Part shown: positions 10,354 through 21,425 of the stretch, one piece after another
How positions within the stretch are numbered: position 1 is the first letter of the stretch
How the letters are laid out: every line of letters begins with the position of its first letter
Source of the DNA: Mortierella alpina
Taxonomy: Eukaryota; Mortierellomycota; Mortierellomycetes; Mortierellales; Mortierellaceae
DNA: 64,000 nt
NCBI GenBank assembly: GCA_029449245.1
Contig: JANATF010000001.1
Coordinates: forward strand, 4,092,001-4,156,000
Direction: 5' to 3'
Program-made: the position numbers and the translations under genes
Notes under the pieces: generated by a model
Seen by the model: the letters and a program-made list of their open reading frames with translations, nothing else
What the model was told of the DNA's origin: nothing
Databases searched by the model: none

Positions 10354-11568
10354 TGAGAGATATAGCCTAAGCATCGAAGTAACAAACGGTATGTATAGCA
10401 GCAGAGTCAATGAGATGATGAAGGAACTTGTGCAAATCGACTTGTTCCCTCGACTGGTGTATATATAGAATAAAGTTCGCCTGTGCTAGAGCAATGTAAA
10501 ATTCAAGGGGATGTCGAGGGATTTCAAAAACATCGACGACTGCCAGGATACCGAAAGTTGTCAGCGCCATAGACATAGTGGCATGCTTGCAATGGCACAC
10601 AAGATAGAGCAGTGGTATAACTACAGATAGAATGTACTCTAAAGATAATCGGATGCGTTTTGGTACTTGCAGCTCGTTTTGAAGAAGTGCCTTGTAATGC
10701 TCCAGCATTTTTCGGCGACTCCAACCACCTCTCACACTTTTTCTGGCAATTCAAAATGCTCAAGAACAACGAACAACGTAGTAATAATGTAAAGCTACCA
10801 TTGAAGACTTGTATTTCAAGAAACGAAGCAGTTTCCAGAAAGTTTTCCTAAGAGAACAACCCAAAAACAGTGAATCTTTGAGAGTGAGCGACCTTTTTGA
10901 TACAAGAACTCGTGCTTGACAAAGACATACGCTGAGTAATTGAGCTTGTTGGATTCTCCATCGAAAGCTGCTACTATTCTGAAAGTTTGGTGAGGTTTGG
11001 AAATCGCTGCCTCGCTTGGCAGGAAAACAGACAATCACCAGCATTTCAGTTACATCGATGTTCGCCAAGACGCGTCCGTTTTCACACACCACCTATACCA
11101 ACTCATCAGTTTTTGCTCCATACCAACATAGCCTTCTGGAGAGTTGTAATATAATCATAAGAAGCTACTCAGAGATCTAGAGAGCATTTGGAGACGATCT
11201 GAGGGACTTTGCTATGGAGGAGGTGTTTTCTAGGACATATTAGGTAGGATATACTCATAATGGTGGTGGGCGTTAACGTTTAGAAGTACAGACCAATGAG
11301 AGTGGCAAAAGAAATGATAGGCATTAATGTTTACTTCAGTCTATTTCCTGTACCGGGGGAACATAAGGACACCCTGATACTATACTGTCATATGACATCA
11401 ACGGACCGTCATTTTTTTTTGACTGACTGACTGACTGACTGGACGACTGGGATCCCACTTTCACTTTCGTCTTTCTGACTTCTCCCTCCAAACCCACCCT
11501 TTCCATTCAGCTACCTCACCTCAAACAGCTTGCTATCGCACCAAGGGATTGCATAACTCAGTCAAGTA
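10354..11568. other. 1.2 kb AT-richer region without a convincing gene
   Basis: Base composition is visibly more A/T-rich than in the surrounding genes. On the minus strand, 10708-10367 is an ATG-initiated open frame of 113 codons whose product is hydrophobic (IRLSLEYILSVVIPLL... then FYIALAQANFILYI). Two further overlapping minus-strand frames lie between 11092 and 10760. I could not join these with consistent splice sites. They may be remnants of a decayed gene or of the 3' part of the MULE element just upstream. From about 11450 the sequence becomes C/T-rich ahead of the next gene. Confidence 0.4.
11421..11440. repeat. (GACT)5 microsatellite
   Basis: Five perfect tandem GACT units follow a run of nine T and lie about 130 bp upstream of the small gene at 11569. 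Confidence 0.95.
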
Positions 11569-11889
11569 ATGGCAGACAAGAACAGCACTCAGCACCACTA
11601 CGACCTCCGCGACAAAACTGTTGCTGCGACTAGAGCCTCCAAGGCTCACCAGCCCGCACACCATTCAACCCAGTCAAAGGCGTCGAATCATCAGAGCTCA
11701 CATGCCGCTGCTACTTCCGACACAGGATCCTCGGCATCAAAATCACACCAGAGCCAAGGTCGTGGGCATCCTCACTCTCACTCTGCAAGCACAAAACTTC
11801 CGGCCGTGCACTTGGCCACCGGTGCAGAAGAGAATCTGGAGCACCCTGTTCAGTTGGAGCACGAGCATGGTGGACACCCGCTCAAATAA
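11569..11889 (+). CDS. Small His/Ser-rich hypothetical protein (106 aa)
   Basis: An ATG-initiated single-exon frame encodes a hydrophilic, low-complexity protein. It is rich in His, Ser, Ala and Gln and ends in an acidic/His tail (LEHEHGGHPLK). There is no signal peptide, membrane segment or recognisable domain. Support for a real gene comes from the C/T-rich leader upstream, the usual pattern here, and an AATAAA about 50 bp after the stop (near 11938). Composition suggests a disordered or stress-related protein, but no function can be assigned. The pseudouridine synthase gene starts about 260 bp downstream on the same strand. Confidence 0.55.
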   Translation: MADKNSTQHHYDLRDKTVAATRASKAHQPAHHSTQSKASNHQSSHAAATSDTGSSASKSHQSQGRGHPHSHSASTKLPAVHLATGAEENLEHPVQLEHEHGGHPLK

Positions 11890-12151
11890 GTCTCTAGTGT
11901 GCACCACTCTCAAAAGCAAAGGGCTTCGTACAGCCTCAATAAAGTGAAGGCTGTTGGGGTTGGGCTGGTTGCCCTAGGAAAAAAAAAAAGAGACAAACGT
12001 GGCAGTCACTTCTATTTTTGAGCAAACACCTCTTTTTCTTTTTTTGCTCCCTCCCTCGATCCTCATTCTCTTCTTGTTGAAGCAGGAACGGACCACAGGA
12101 CTACAAGGACCCTTTGATCCGACATCCGAGCAACCCAACAGAGCCAGGGGC

Positions 12152-14329
12152 ATGCTCTTCTCCCTCTTCAGCAGGAATCCACACGCCGTTCTCGTGTCTA
12201 TAGCCACCCGCGCCACCACCGTCTCGTCGTCCTCATTCGCCGTAGTCTGCCCTTCCCGCCCGTTCAGCATCTCTCTATCCACTTCCATCTCCACGTCTCT
12301 GCCTCGTCCAGCTGGAAAGTACATCTTTCACAATCGAACCTACCAAAACCCAGAGAAAAACAACATCCCATTCTTGAAATTCGTCCCCAATAACCAAAAC
12401 ACCTTCATGGCCACGAACAAGGATCGGCCCCTAACCGAAAAGGGCAAACTCACCAAAGCAGAGCGCAAGCGAAGGAACCGCGAGGGCGGCTCAGCCTCCG
12501 TCCTGGGAAGCGCAAGCGGCAACGTCGACAAGTATTCGACCTGGTCAAGGGATGCTCTTCTGCAGCGAATCAGGGAGCTGGAGGGTGCTGGCGCTTCATC
12601 TTCTAACAACATGGCACCACCAGCAGCTGCTGCAGCTATCCCTGCACATTTGATGAGCTCAGAGACGTCTTCGAGCCCAGGATCAATCGACCAGGATACC
12701 AGCGCCTCACGACCGGATTCTCCTTCACAGGATTCAACCCCCACATATTCTTCGATCGAGACTCCCAAGCGCAAGGACCGACGCCCCTTTGATTTCTCAA
12801 AATACGCTAAACGCCATGTCGCCTTCAAGGTTGCATACTTTGGATGGCCCTACGGAGGATTTGCGTCGCAAGGCGTGGTGGATATCAAGACTGTCGAATC
12901 AGAGCTTTTCAATGCGATGTTGGCGGCCAGGATCATTGATGATCCTCTGACTTGCAACTATTCGAGGTGTGGACGGACAGATCGTGGCGTCAGTGGATTG
13001 GGCCAAGTGATTGCCTTGACAGTACGATCTGCTCTACCAAAGAGTTCGCCCGATGTGATTCGGTCCGAAGGCGATGGATTTGTGCCAGAGGAGCAGGATG
13101 CCAGTAACGAAGGCTTGACATCCGAGGAACTGGAAGCCAAGGCAGGCGTCTACTACAAGCGCGGGATCAAGAGGAACAAGGACGGGAGTGTCTTTGGCGA
13201 GCTGGCCTATCTCAACATCATCAATCGACTCCTCCCTCCAGATATTCGCATCGTCGCCTGGGCACCAGTAGCCGAGGACTTTAACGCACGCTTCCACTGC
13301 TCCTGGCGCCAGTACAAGTACTTCTTCCCCAAGGGAATCATCGATATTGACCGCATGCGCGCTGGAGCCGTCAAATTCCTGGGCACACACGACTTTCGCA
13401 ACTTTTGCAAGTACGACGCCTCCAAGACGATTGAAAACTATGAGAGGACCATTCATGCGATCTCAATTGATCCTATTCCGGAGCACGAGTTCCCTGAGAA
13501 GTCAAGTCGGGAGTTTTACCAGCTGACGCTCAAAGGATCTGCGTTCCTGTGGCATCAGGTCCGGTGCATGATGGCAGTACTGTTCTCTATTGGTCAAGGA
13601 CTGGAGGAACCAGAGGTTATTGATCAGATGATGGATCTGAAGCAGTGCCCAGCGAAACCCAACTATGACATGGCTTCGGATCTGCCCCTTGTGCTCCACG
13701 ATTGTCATTTCGAGAATTTGGAGTGGCAGTACCAGACGGAAGTGGATCTGGTGAGCGACATCACACCGTTGCGACTTTATCGCGCCATGGAGGACCAATG
13801 GTCATGCAATGTCATCAAGTCACTGATGTACTCCAGGATGTTGGAGCAGCTCGATCAGGCCATGCTTTCCAACATACCGGAGAAGGGAAATACGGTTCGA
13901 CTCGGAGAATATGCTCTGCAGAATGCCGCAAAGGAGAACAACATTTCTCTTGGTGGTGATCTGCGCATGTTCATGGGCAAGAGATATTCACAGGTAACGT
14001 CATCCTTGTCATTGAGACCTTTTAGTTGTTGGATTCATTCATGACCACTGGTGCTAACGCTGCTCTCCATCCATGCGGTCCTTCATTTGAATACATAGCT
14101 TTTGCAGCGTCAAAAGTGCCTTCCGACCGAAGTCAAGACCAAGAGGCATCAGGAGCGGAAGCGACAGAAGTTGGCTCTAGCTGAGAGTGCAGCCACAAGC
14201 GAGAACAACAGTGCCGATAACAGCGAGGCAGACTCTCCCATGCCACTGGCGCAAACCCCCAAGGCTGCTGGCGAACCCTCCACCTTATCATCATCAACTG
14301 CTGCCGAGGACGAAGCTACGAAGCAATAA
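12152..14329 (+). CDS. DEG1: tRNA pseudouridine(38/39) synthase, PUS3/DEG1 type
   Basis: Two exons, 12152-13993 and 14099-14329, encode 690 aa. The family (TruA-like) isomerises uridine 38 and 39 in the tRNA anticodon stem-loop. The catalytic motif CGRTDRGVSG carries the nucleophilic Asp, and other family blocks are clear: VAYFGWPYGGFASQG, FNARFHCSWRQYKYF, GTHDFRNFCKYDAS and FLWHQVRCMMAVLF. Exon 2 supplies the conserved C-terminal block (YSQLLQRQKC...). The frame is open back to a GTG at 11999. ATG 12152 opens a 50-residue Arg/Ser/Ala-rich, acid-free leader like a mitochondrial presequence. A second in-frame ATG at 12407, in a good context, would give a 605-aa form without it. Yeast Deg1 acts on both cytoplasmic and mitochondrial tRNAs, so two starts could give two locations. 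An unconserved insert of about 60 residues follows the catalytic motif. Confidence 0.93.
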
Positions 14330-14434
14330 AGTTTTCGTTTTGGTGGCAATATATTCCACGTGATTGTTTTTTCAGCTTTTTACCTTGAAGCACCCGCATT
14401 CATATACTCGGTCACCTCACAACCCTTCACCAAC

Positions 14435-14960
14435 ATGAGCAGTCGATACCTGATGCTGATGGCAGCAATCCCTGTTTGCTATTTCGCCGGCTATGCTTAC
14501 AGGGAGATGCACGATCCCGATCAAACTGCATCTGTACGGAGTTTACTTGATTTCCCAGGCAACCCTTTTTTATTTTGTCACACCCTCAATGAGCGTTATC
14601 AACTGGAGCTCGACAGAGACTGAACAACTTTCACTCACTCTCCGGCACACTACTAGACCATTCACCGGAATCCAGAGTCGTTCTCTGACAGCCTGTAATG
14701 TTTGAAAAAGGAAAACCAAAGGCGCCAGAGATTCCTTCGCCACTGCTGATCTACTTGCACTCTTGGATCCCGTTTTTCTCACTCAACCCGCTTGTGTCTT
14801 TTCTTATACTGTTTTTTACTTTAGTCTCGAAAGCCGCCTTCAAGCGCTGCAGGACTCTAAGCGTAAAGTCTTGCATCAGCTTGCAGACTTGGAATCGCAC
14901 CGGGAAAAACTAAAGTCTACCAACGGACGGGACACAGACCTTCCTGGAAGGCTTTGGTAG
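14435..14960 (+). CDS. Small single-pass membrane protein with coiled coil (splicing uncertain)
   Basis: An ATG at 14435 opens 33 codons: a hydrophobic segment (YLMLMAAIPVCYFAGYAY), then REMHDPDQTAS, ending at a GTACGG donor at 14534. About 290 bp downstream, after a T-rich acceptor at 14823-14824, an open frame encodes a charged helix (LESRLQALQDSKRKVL... then LADLESHREKL) and stops at 14960. The helix frame does not follow directly from exon 1. A 20-nt middle exon (ACC... at about 14655) would restore phase, but its donor is weak. N-terminal anchor plus short coiled coil resembles small mitochondrial inner-membrane assembly factors, but I recognise no specific family. An AATAAA lies near 15004. 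The gene is probably real, with the internal exon unresolved. Confidence 0.45.
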
Positions 14961-15521
14961 GACCCAAGGATGGAGCCCGTTGATCTGTACATACATAATA
15001 TGCAATAAATAGCTCTAGCTGATGGATCGTTGATCGAAGCGTTGGGATCTCATATGGCGAAAGCGCTTTGAGAGATAGATATATAGAGAGAGAGGGGGGC
15101 GGAGGAGGTCAGAACGGAGAGAATGGGGCCACAACTCTTGCGGCAGCTCTTTTTTGGTTTACATTCTCTTCATTTTGATACCAAACAGCATCCAAATTCA
15201 CACATCATGGATTTGGCACCGCAAATCGACGATGATATGCTGCACTGCCTTGGTAAAGGCTCCATATACAGAGGTGCTCAAGTCGCTTGGCGTGTATCGC
15301 CTTCCGCATCCCTCCCTGATCGCAGTCATTTTTTTGAGCTCGCGGGCATGCACTTCTGTTTTGTGTTGGACAAGATTGTAAGAACAATGGGCCTACCTTC
15401 ACTCGACGGTTTACATGAGGGTCGTAGGTATCGCGACGTGGCAACTAAAATAGGGTGCTCCTTCTTTCGGTGATATTAGCCAAGTACAGGCCACTTTTCA
15501 TTCGGTCTCGAACTCTGCACC
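14961..15521. other. Intergenic region ahead of the BTB gene
   Basis: This stretch contains the probable polyadenylation signal of the small membrane-protein gene (AATAAA near 15004) and a short GATA/GA-rich patch around 15078-15102. Overlapping short open frames on both strands lie at 15123-15473. None has good coding character, and two on the plus strand overlap in different frames. They most likely belong to the promoter or leader of the gene starting at 15522. Confidence 0.4.
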
Positions 15522-16776
15522 ATGGCAGGGTTGATAACCCCCATCGAGGTCAGGGCCGAAGTCATCGTCTCCACCATGGACCGAACACGGAGACTCGGCG
15601 ACCAAAGCTTCAAAGGAAACTATGATCGTGAAAACACGTTATTCGGTACGTTTCCGCACGGCGCCCATTAGGTATTGTACATAGAAATATTGGCTGCTTA
15701 CTCTTCTTTCCCACCGCACCTCGACAACACTCGTTTTTTCTGTAGGCGTTGACAACATCCTCCTAGGAAAGACGGTGGCCCAGGAACGGTCCTTTTTTTT
15801 CGAGGTCACCTTCTATACTTCCGAGATCGCTAAGCCCTATGAAGTTCTCTGGCAGGAGCTGGCAGACTCGGATGTGATGATCCTCTCCAGCGATGGATCC
15901 GCACCCGTTCTCGTAAACCAGGCTGTCGTCCTTCGAGCCTCACCCATGATCAAGGAAATCGTCACCATCAGCACCGCCCCCGCTGATGTATCAAGCATCG
16001 ACCATCGTCATCATCACGGGCAGAGCAGTTCTGCCATAGATCTCAGCAACACACCCACCAACGCCTTGTCCACACTACCCGAGCCGAAGGAGGACAATAA
16101 CGAGCAACTGCTCATTGGTAAGCGCATCCAAGAGTGTCTGCAGCCTGCTGGCAACAGAAAGACGCGTAGGATGATGCAAAAGAAAGCCAAGGCCAATCAT
16201 CATGGTTTGATGATGGCGGGCGCGTCAGTCTCTGAAGAGCGAGCACCCATGGATATAGCAGATGGCTACGCTTCCGCGCCGTCGTCATCAAGCACATCCT
16301 TCTCATCCTTGCTCCTCTCTGAAAGCTTCTCGGACGTTACATCTTCAGAACACAACACCCTCAAGCCCAGCCCTGCCGTCCTACATTCCTTTACCCACGC
16401 GAATACAAAGGAAGATCCGCTCTCGGTGGTTGCTCGATCTGGTAAAGAAATATGGGTTTGGCCTCAGGACCTGCCGGCCTTCTCGTGCGAGACCATTATG
16501 CGCTGGATATATCTCGGCACCGTCCCTAGCACACCGCTCAAGGACTTCAACGCCATGTACGCGTTGCTGTGTCGGCTGTCGAATCGCGTCTTACTCCAAG
16601 CCTATGTCACGACGCAGAGACGCGCCATTGAAAGACATCCAAGTCCATGGGATCTGATTACTGCTGCAGATTATAACCTGGGACCGGCCAAAGTCCTCTT
16701 GCGACCGGTGTTGGTGGCTGCCATCAAGAAGAAATGGTCTTCCATTTTAACAAGCACAGCGGTGGCCAGCATGTAG
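15522..16776 (+). CDS. BTB/POZ-like domain protein (384 aa)
   Basis: Two exons: 15522-15645 and 15746-16776, with a GTACGT donor and an acceptor after TTTTTTCTG. The ATG sits in a good context (CACCATGG). After an N-terminal beta-rich part, residues about 80-110 (DVMILSSDGSAPVLVNQAVVLRAS in sense, with SP at the turn) match the BTB pattern in which a side chain-rich loop precedes 'LxxxSP'. A low-complexity insert of about 130 residues interrupts the fold. It then resumes with a helical C-terminal half (CETIMRWIYLGTV... then YALLCRLSNRVLL). BTB proteins commonly serve as substrate adaptors for cullin-3 ligases or as dimerisation modules; which applies here is unknown. The gene converges on the SMG6-like gene with 194 bp between stops. 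Confidence 0.7.
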
Positions 16777-16970
16777 ACAGGACCAGCTCCTTCTGGCGTG
16801 TTATTGTGTCATCCAGACATTTCCTGCTCCTCAGTGCTGACTGTATGGAAGTTTCGCAAGAACGCATCGGATTTTTTTAGTGGTTGCTATTGCTGCTGTT
16901 TTTCCTCATTGCTTTTCGAGTAGATACTTGAAATAAACAGAGTTATTTTTAATGAAAGGAAGTGGAAAGA

Positions 16971-19900
16971 TCAGAGGATGTTGTGCTTCCAGGCATGGAT
17001 GGGACTCGTCGGTATATTAAACCATCCAGCATAATGGCTCAGATCCGAGTCCTCCGTCAGCAGCACAAACCGGTCCTCTGGGATCCGAAGTGCCTCCTCG
17101 CGCTTCCGGAGCATGAACAAGCAGGCTCCCAGGATCGGGCGCCACACCCGAGGCACATTCATCACATTTCGCACTTCTACTACTTCCTCTTCCTCGTCCT
17201 CGTCCTTGTCTCCATAGCCGTCGTCGTCCACGATCTCGTCCTGAGGTGCAGTCTCCATCGAAACGTTGGGATCCTGAGCATCACTCTCCTTTGCGTCGCT
17301 GTCCGCTGCACTCTCCGGATCCGTCAGGACTGGCGTCTCGGACATGATCACGTCGTCACTGTCGTGCTCCACCTCGGGCAAAGTACCATCTTCTGCCTCG
17401 ATCAAGAAAGGCAGGGCTTCGCTCCAGCGACCCAGACTGTCCTTGACATTCTGCCCAACCAACAGCGGCTCGGTCATGCCCCACCTAGCAATATTTAACC
17501 GGTCGTCCAGGAAACGAATCGCCTCCCGAGTCTTGAGATTCTCCTTGTCCTGACCCTTCTTGGCTTGGTCCAGCCGGTCAATGACATCTAGCGGTACAAT
17601 GAGGAGACAACGACGATGATCCAGGAGCGCCTTGATCTCTGATAAATGCCACACCAGCACTGAAAAATCGAGTACACACGTCCAGTAAGGGGGTTCATTT
17701 TTGATTCCCCGTCCTTTGGTTGGACCCAGTGATGGGCCTGCATTCGTCTCGGTTCCAGACCGTCCTTTCCTCGGTGACCCAGGCAGGACAAACTTGGGCT
17801 CGCCTCGTTGATAATGATCCGTTAACCGCGTTTGCCCAGAGAGAGGAAGTTTGACAGTTCCAGGAAGACTGGATATGGGTACCAGACCTCTTGTCCGAGT
17901 ACCATCCTTCTTGCTCTGCTGGCCATCTTGGTAGTTGGAGGGTGCCGCTCTTCGTTCCGTATTTTCCAGTCCTTTTTGCAACGACGATACTTGGTCCTGA
18001 AGCCAGTGAGACGCAAGGACTTTGCATCCACGTTCTCGGAGCTGACGCTAAAAGTTAGGGTGGACAATTTGCGTAGGGGTGTATAAGTACAGAGAGAGAG
18101 AGAGAGAGAGAGAGAGGAGGGGGATCATGCCACACGTATACGATTTAAAAATGCTGTACATACCTTGTCATCCGCATCCAAGAGTCGGTATTGCGTCCGC
18201 CCGCTTTCGTCATTGTCTGCTACAGGTCCTAACGACAGCTCAATCACAGTTCCACGGATACCCTCGCTGGCCTGCATCACCTTTTCGGCGAAGTACAAAA
18301 GTCGATAAAATCTTGTATCCGCTGGATTCTCCTCGACATCAAAGCAAACTGCCAGCTGGCTGTGGAACCGGCGGAACGGCATCAGGCCATAAAAGTACTG
18401 GCGATCTTGTTGTAATAGACAAAGCGCCTTCTCACTTATTTCCTCCACGCTCGGCTCCGAAGGATGCTGCGCCCGGACGATATTGAGAATGCTGACAAGA
18501 GCTCGGAAAAATGCAACCGTGGCTCTCTTCAGCGAGAGGTCCTCTTGATTGGACACGCCAACCCACTTTTCCTCCAGGCGAATCATGCCCCAGACCTGAT
18601 CCCAATGTGACATCCAGTATTCGACCAGACTGTGAACGGGCAGCAGTAGTCCCTGATTCAATTGGATGCTGCCTTGCGCGCCACCCTTACCAGTCGCGCT
18701 GTCTAGCGCGGACAGCTGGTGATTGAGCAGGACAGTCGAGATCTCCAGTAGATAGGTGAGTCCTGCTCGCTGCGCCTGTTTCAAGGCCATAGAGCCCTCT
18801 TTCGTTGTTGATTCGGTGGCAAAGGAACTCAAGCTCGTCCGTGCATAGAGATCATAGACAATAAAGATCAGAGATGCGACCATCTTTTGAAGTGTGCTCT
18901 CGTAACCGTCCTCAGTCAGTTTTGTCGAGATCTTGTCGCAAACATTACTCAGCAAACTCGTGTCGCGAAAAGTGGAACTAACAACATAAAATGGCCCTCA
19001 GTTAGTGCCAATGCACTCCACAAAAAATATCGCTCAATTAAGCAACATATCCTCTACACTGACCTTTGAAGGCGGGGTGCGAAAAGGTCCATCTGAATCT
19101 TGATGAATAGTACGCTTAAATCACATCTTGCCATTGCCAACCTTTGCACCGTGATAGGTCGAGCCTTGCGAGGGGTATCTGTGTCGTCGTCCGTGCTCAT
19201 GGCGTTACTCGAGTCCTCTGCCGAAAGGCACAGTGATGACAAAAGATCCTTGAAGCGATTCTGATAGCGTGAGAAATACACCTTCAGGTTGTCCCTGACG
19301 ACTATCGAAGGACACTTGGCTCCTAGACTATATTGTCGGGAGTAACCAACGCCGTCAATTGGTGAACATTGAGCAAGGGCTGTTACCTGCTTCCGGCAAG
19401 CAAACAATGGGCTTCCGCGTCTTAGAGAACGTCTTACCTGAGACTGTACCAATAAAGCGTGTCAAGATCATCGCTAGCATACGATGCAAGAATTGCCAGT
19501 TGTCCGTAGGGCTTTGCGCTGTCAGGAAATATCTGAATCGCTTTCTGGTAAAAGATGCGCGCGGCTTGCCAATCTGCGGCAGAGGGTTTGACTGGCGGCG
19601 CCTTTTCATCGGATCCAGATGCTTGCATAGCCGCCTGCAAAGCCCGCGCCTCCAGTCGGATGTTGGCTCTGTACCTTGCCAGATCTCCAAGGTAGATGAA
19701 GCACTTTTGGATACAGTTTGCCAGCGAGTCTTTTGAATATTCCAGCGCAGCAGGCTCGTCCTTGGAGCGGGATTGCTGCCGACTCCTGCCATTCCTACTC
19801 CGGTTCTGAGAGGACTTGTTATCCTGCGACGCCGAGGGGTTGCTCCTGGTGGTCCCTGATTCTGTATTCAAGACATCCACGGCAATGGTCTTGAGGTCGA

Positions 19901-20880
19901 CCTGATGGTCGCAGCGCAGAACTGTGATCAGTTCATGGTAGAATCCAGTTCCTTTGTCTAGCAGCTTCCCGACGTCGTCCATGACTTCCTGTCTGCGGGT
20001 GCTGTTTCTCTCGAGCTGTGAAGGAAAAGTTTGTGAGGTATGTAGATTAGTGAACAATGAAGAAAAGGGGTGGCTGTTCTGGGTATGCCCAAGACAGTTC
20101 ATGACTGAGTCACCATCGGTTTCGTTCGCACCTTTCTAAGTTCTGCTCGAAGCTCTTCAATGGGCGTATAAAAAATGTGCCTCCATAAACGCTCGTCGAC
20201 TGACTTCTCAACTGCGGCAATCAAGTCCTCCAGTAATACGGCCTCGTAGACTTCTTTCAAACTAACAGTGTTCCACAAAACAAAACAAAACAAAACAAAG
20301 AAAGAGGTCCAAGTCAGTGTTCAGGTGTGCTGCTGCTGCGGGTCATGAAGATGAAGAGCTGATTTAAAGTGCCTTGATGGTGATGCGCGGTCGTACCTGT
20401 CGCGCAAGAAGGTAAGCTCCTCATGGCTGGAGCGAAAGTGGTCAGAGGAGGGCACTTGAAAGCCATGATCCTCAGGCTGACTCTGCTGTTGCTGCTGTCT
20501 GCCTCCACTACGCCTTTGGTTCTGCGAAGACGCGGTGGAGCCTTGACGACGATGCTGTTGCGATGTGACGGAGGAGGTGTCCGATAAGTTCACGCGACGC
20601 TCGCTGGCGGGTGAAGAAGGATGTGGAGAGTTGCTGGATCGAACCCCGACTCTATTGGCTTCTACATGCTGCTGTATAGCTTGTTCGAGCACGGAGGCAT
20701 CTCTGTGTGCCGCCAGTTGAGGAAAGAGCAAGCAAGGAGCAGTATCAGGATCGCGAAGGGAAGAAAAAACGCGCAAATGTCCTCGGCGTTATTACGCAGC
20801 AGGCTTGGGTCTTACAGGTATAGCTGTCGCACAGTCTGGATGTGATTTTCAAGAGAAAGATGGCTGGTAGAACTTGACAT
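16971..20880 (-). CDS. SMG5/6/7-EST1 family protein with C-terminal PIN domain (1077 aa)
   Basis: Seven exons: 20880-20816, 20702-20397, 20261-20132, 20015-19438, 19327-19064, 18977-18164 and 18047-16971; every junction keeps phase. Residues about 125-170 form the N-terminal EST1 segment (LWRHIFYTPIEELR). Residues about 270-360 form the 14-3-3-like TPR block (CFIYLGDLARYR..., ADWQAARIFYQKA and AKPYGQLAILAS). A helical hairpin region follows. After a basic linker comes a PIN fold (CVLDFSVLVWHL... then IVPLDVIDRLDQAKK and FVLLTEDSDL). The family acts in nonsense-mediated decay by binding phosphorylated UPF1; SMG6 cleaves mRNA with its PIN domain, while SMG5 has an inactive one. Here Asp in VLDFS and acidic residues in TEDSD remain. 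The stretch aligned with the central SMG6 Asp reads WRPILGACLF and has none. Architecture is SMG6-like, but nuclease activity is doubtful. Confidence 0.88.
18091..18116. repeat. (AG)13 dinucleotide repeat in an intron
   Basis: Thirteen AG units lie in the last intron (18163-18048) of the SMG6-like gene. On the sense strand they read (CT)13, within the region leading to the acceptor, so repeat length may affect the pyrimidine tract. Confidence 0.95.
20276..20299. repeat. (CAAAA)n repeat in an intron
   Basis: Four full CAAAA units and a partial fifth lie in the second intron (20396-20262) of the SMG6-like gene. In the sense direction they form a TTTTG-rich tract just before the acceptor. Confidence 0.9.
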
Positions 20881-21425
20881 CCTCTATGGCCATGTTACAG
20901 CAGCTGTAGCCAGTGCAAAGAGGGAAGACAAGTGGCACGAATGGAAAGTGACCGAGTATGAAAGAAAGAATGAAACGAACAGAGCCGGGATGAACTGGGG
21001 CGTGTGTTTTTCCGAGGTTGTTTGCTGCGAAGGTGCGGGTGTAGTCGATAGCGGTGATGGTTGCTGTCCGGCGTGTGTGCAACGGGGCTGAGGTTGATAT
21101 ATGATAGGAGGGCGATGAAGAAAAGGAAACAAATGGACATGGGACAATGGGACAATGGAAGCGCAATGACCATACAGGTGGACAGGTGCAGAGGGTCAGC
21201 GCAAGCGCACCTGGGGAGGGTAAGGGTGGCCAGGCGGAATGTGTCTAAGCCTCTGAGCTCTCACTTTCGTGAGTTTCGTGCCCGCTGGCAGTGTGCTGCA
21301 CTCTACCTTCCTTCTCTCTCGCTCCTTTCTCCCGCCCTCAGTCTCTCTCATTTCCTTCGTCAACGCGTCCTTTTCGCACGTCCATACACCTCCCTTGCTC
21401 ATCCTCCAACCGATACTGACACACC
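20881..21425. other. Shared divergent promoter region
   Basis: These 545 bp separate the start of the SMG6-like gene (20880, minus) from the SPC25 gene (21426, plus). The part nearest SPC25 (about 21290-21420) is C/T-rich on the plus strand. The part nearest the other gene is C/T-rich on the minus strand, as expected for two leaders reading outward. No separate gene is supported. Confidence 0.5.

Noticed and set aside
11999-12151. 51-residue N-terminal extension of the PUS3-like protein
   Set aside because: Begins at GTG and crosses C/T-rich leader sequence; the first ATG is 12152.
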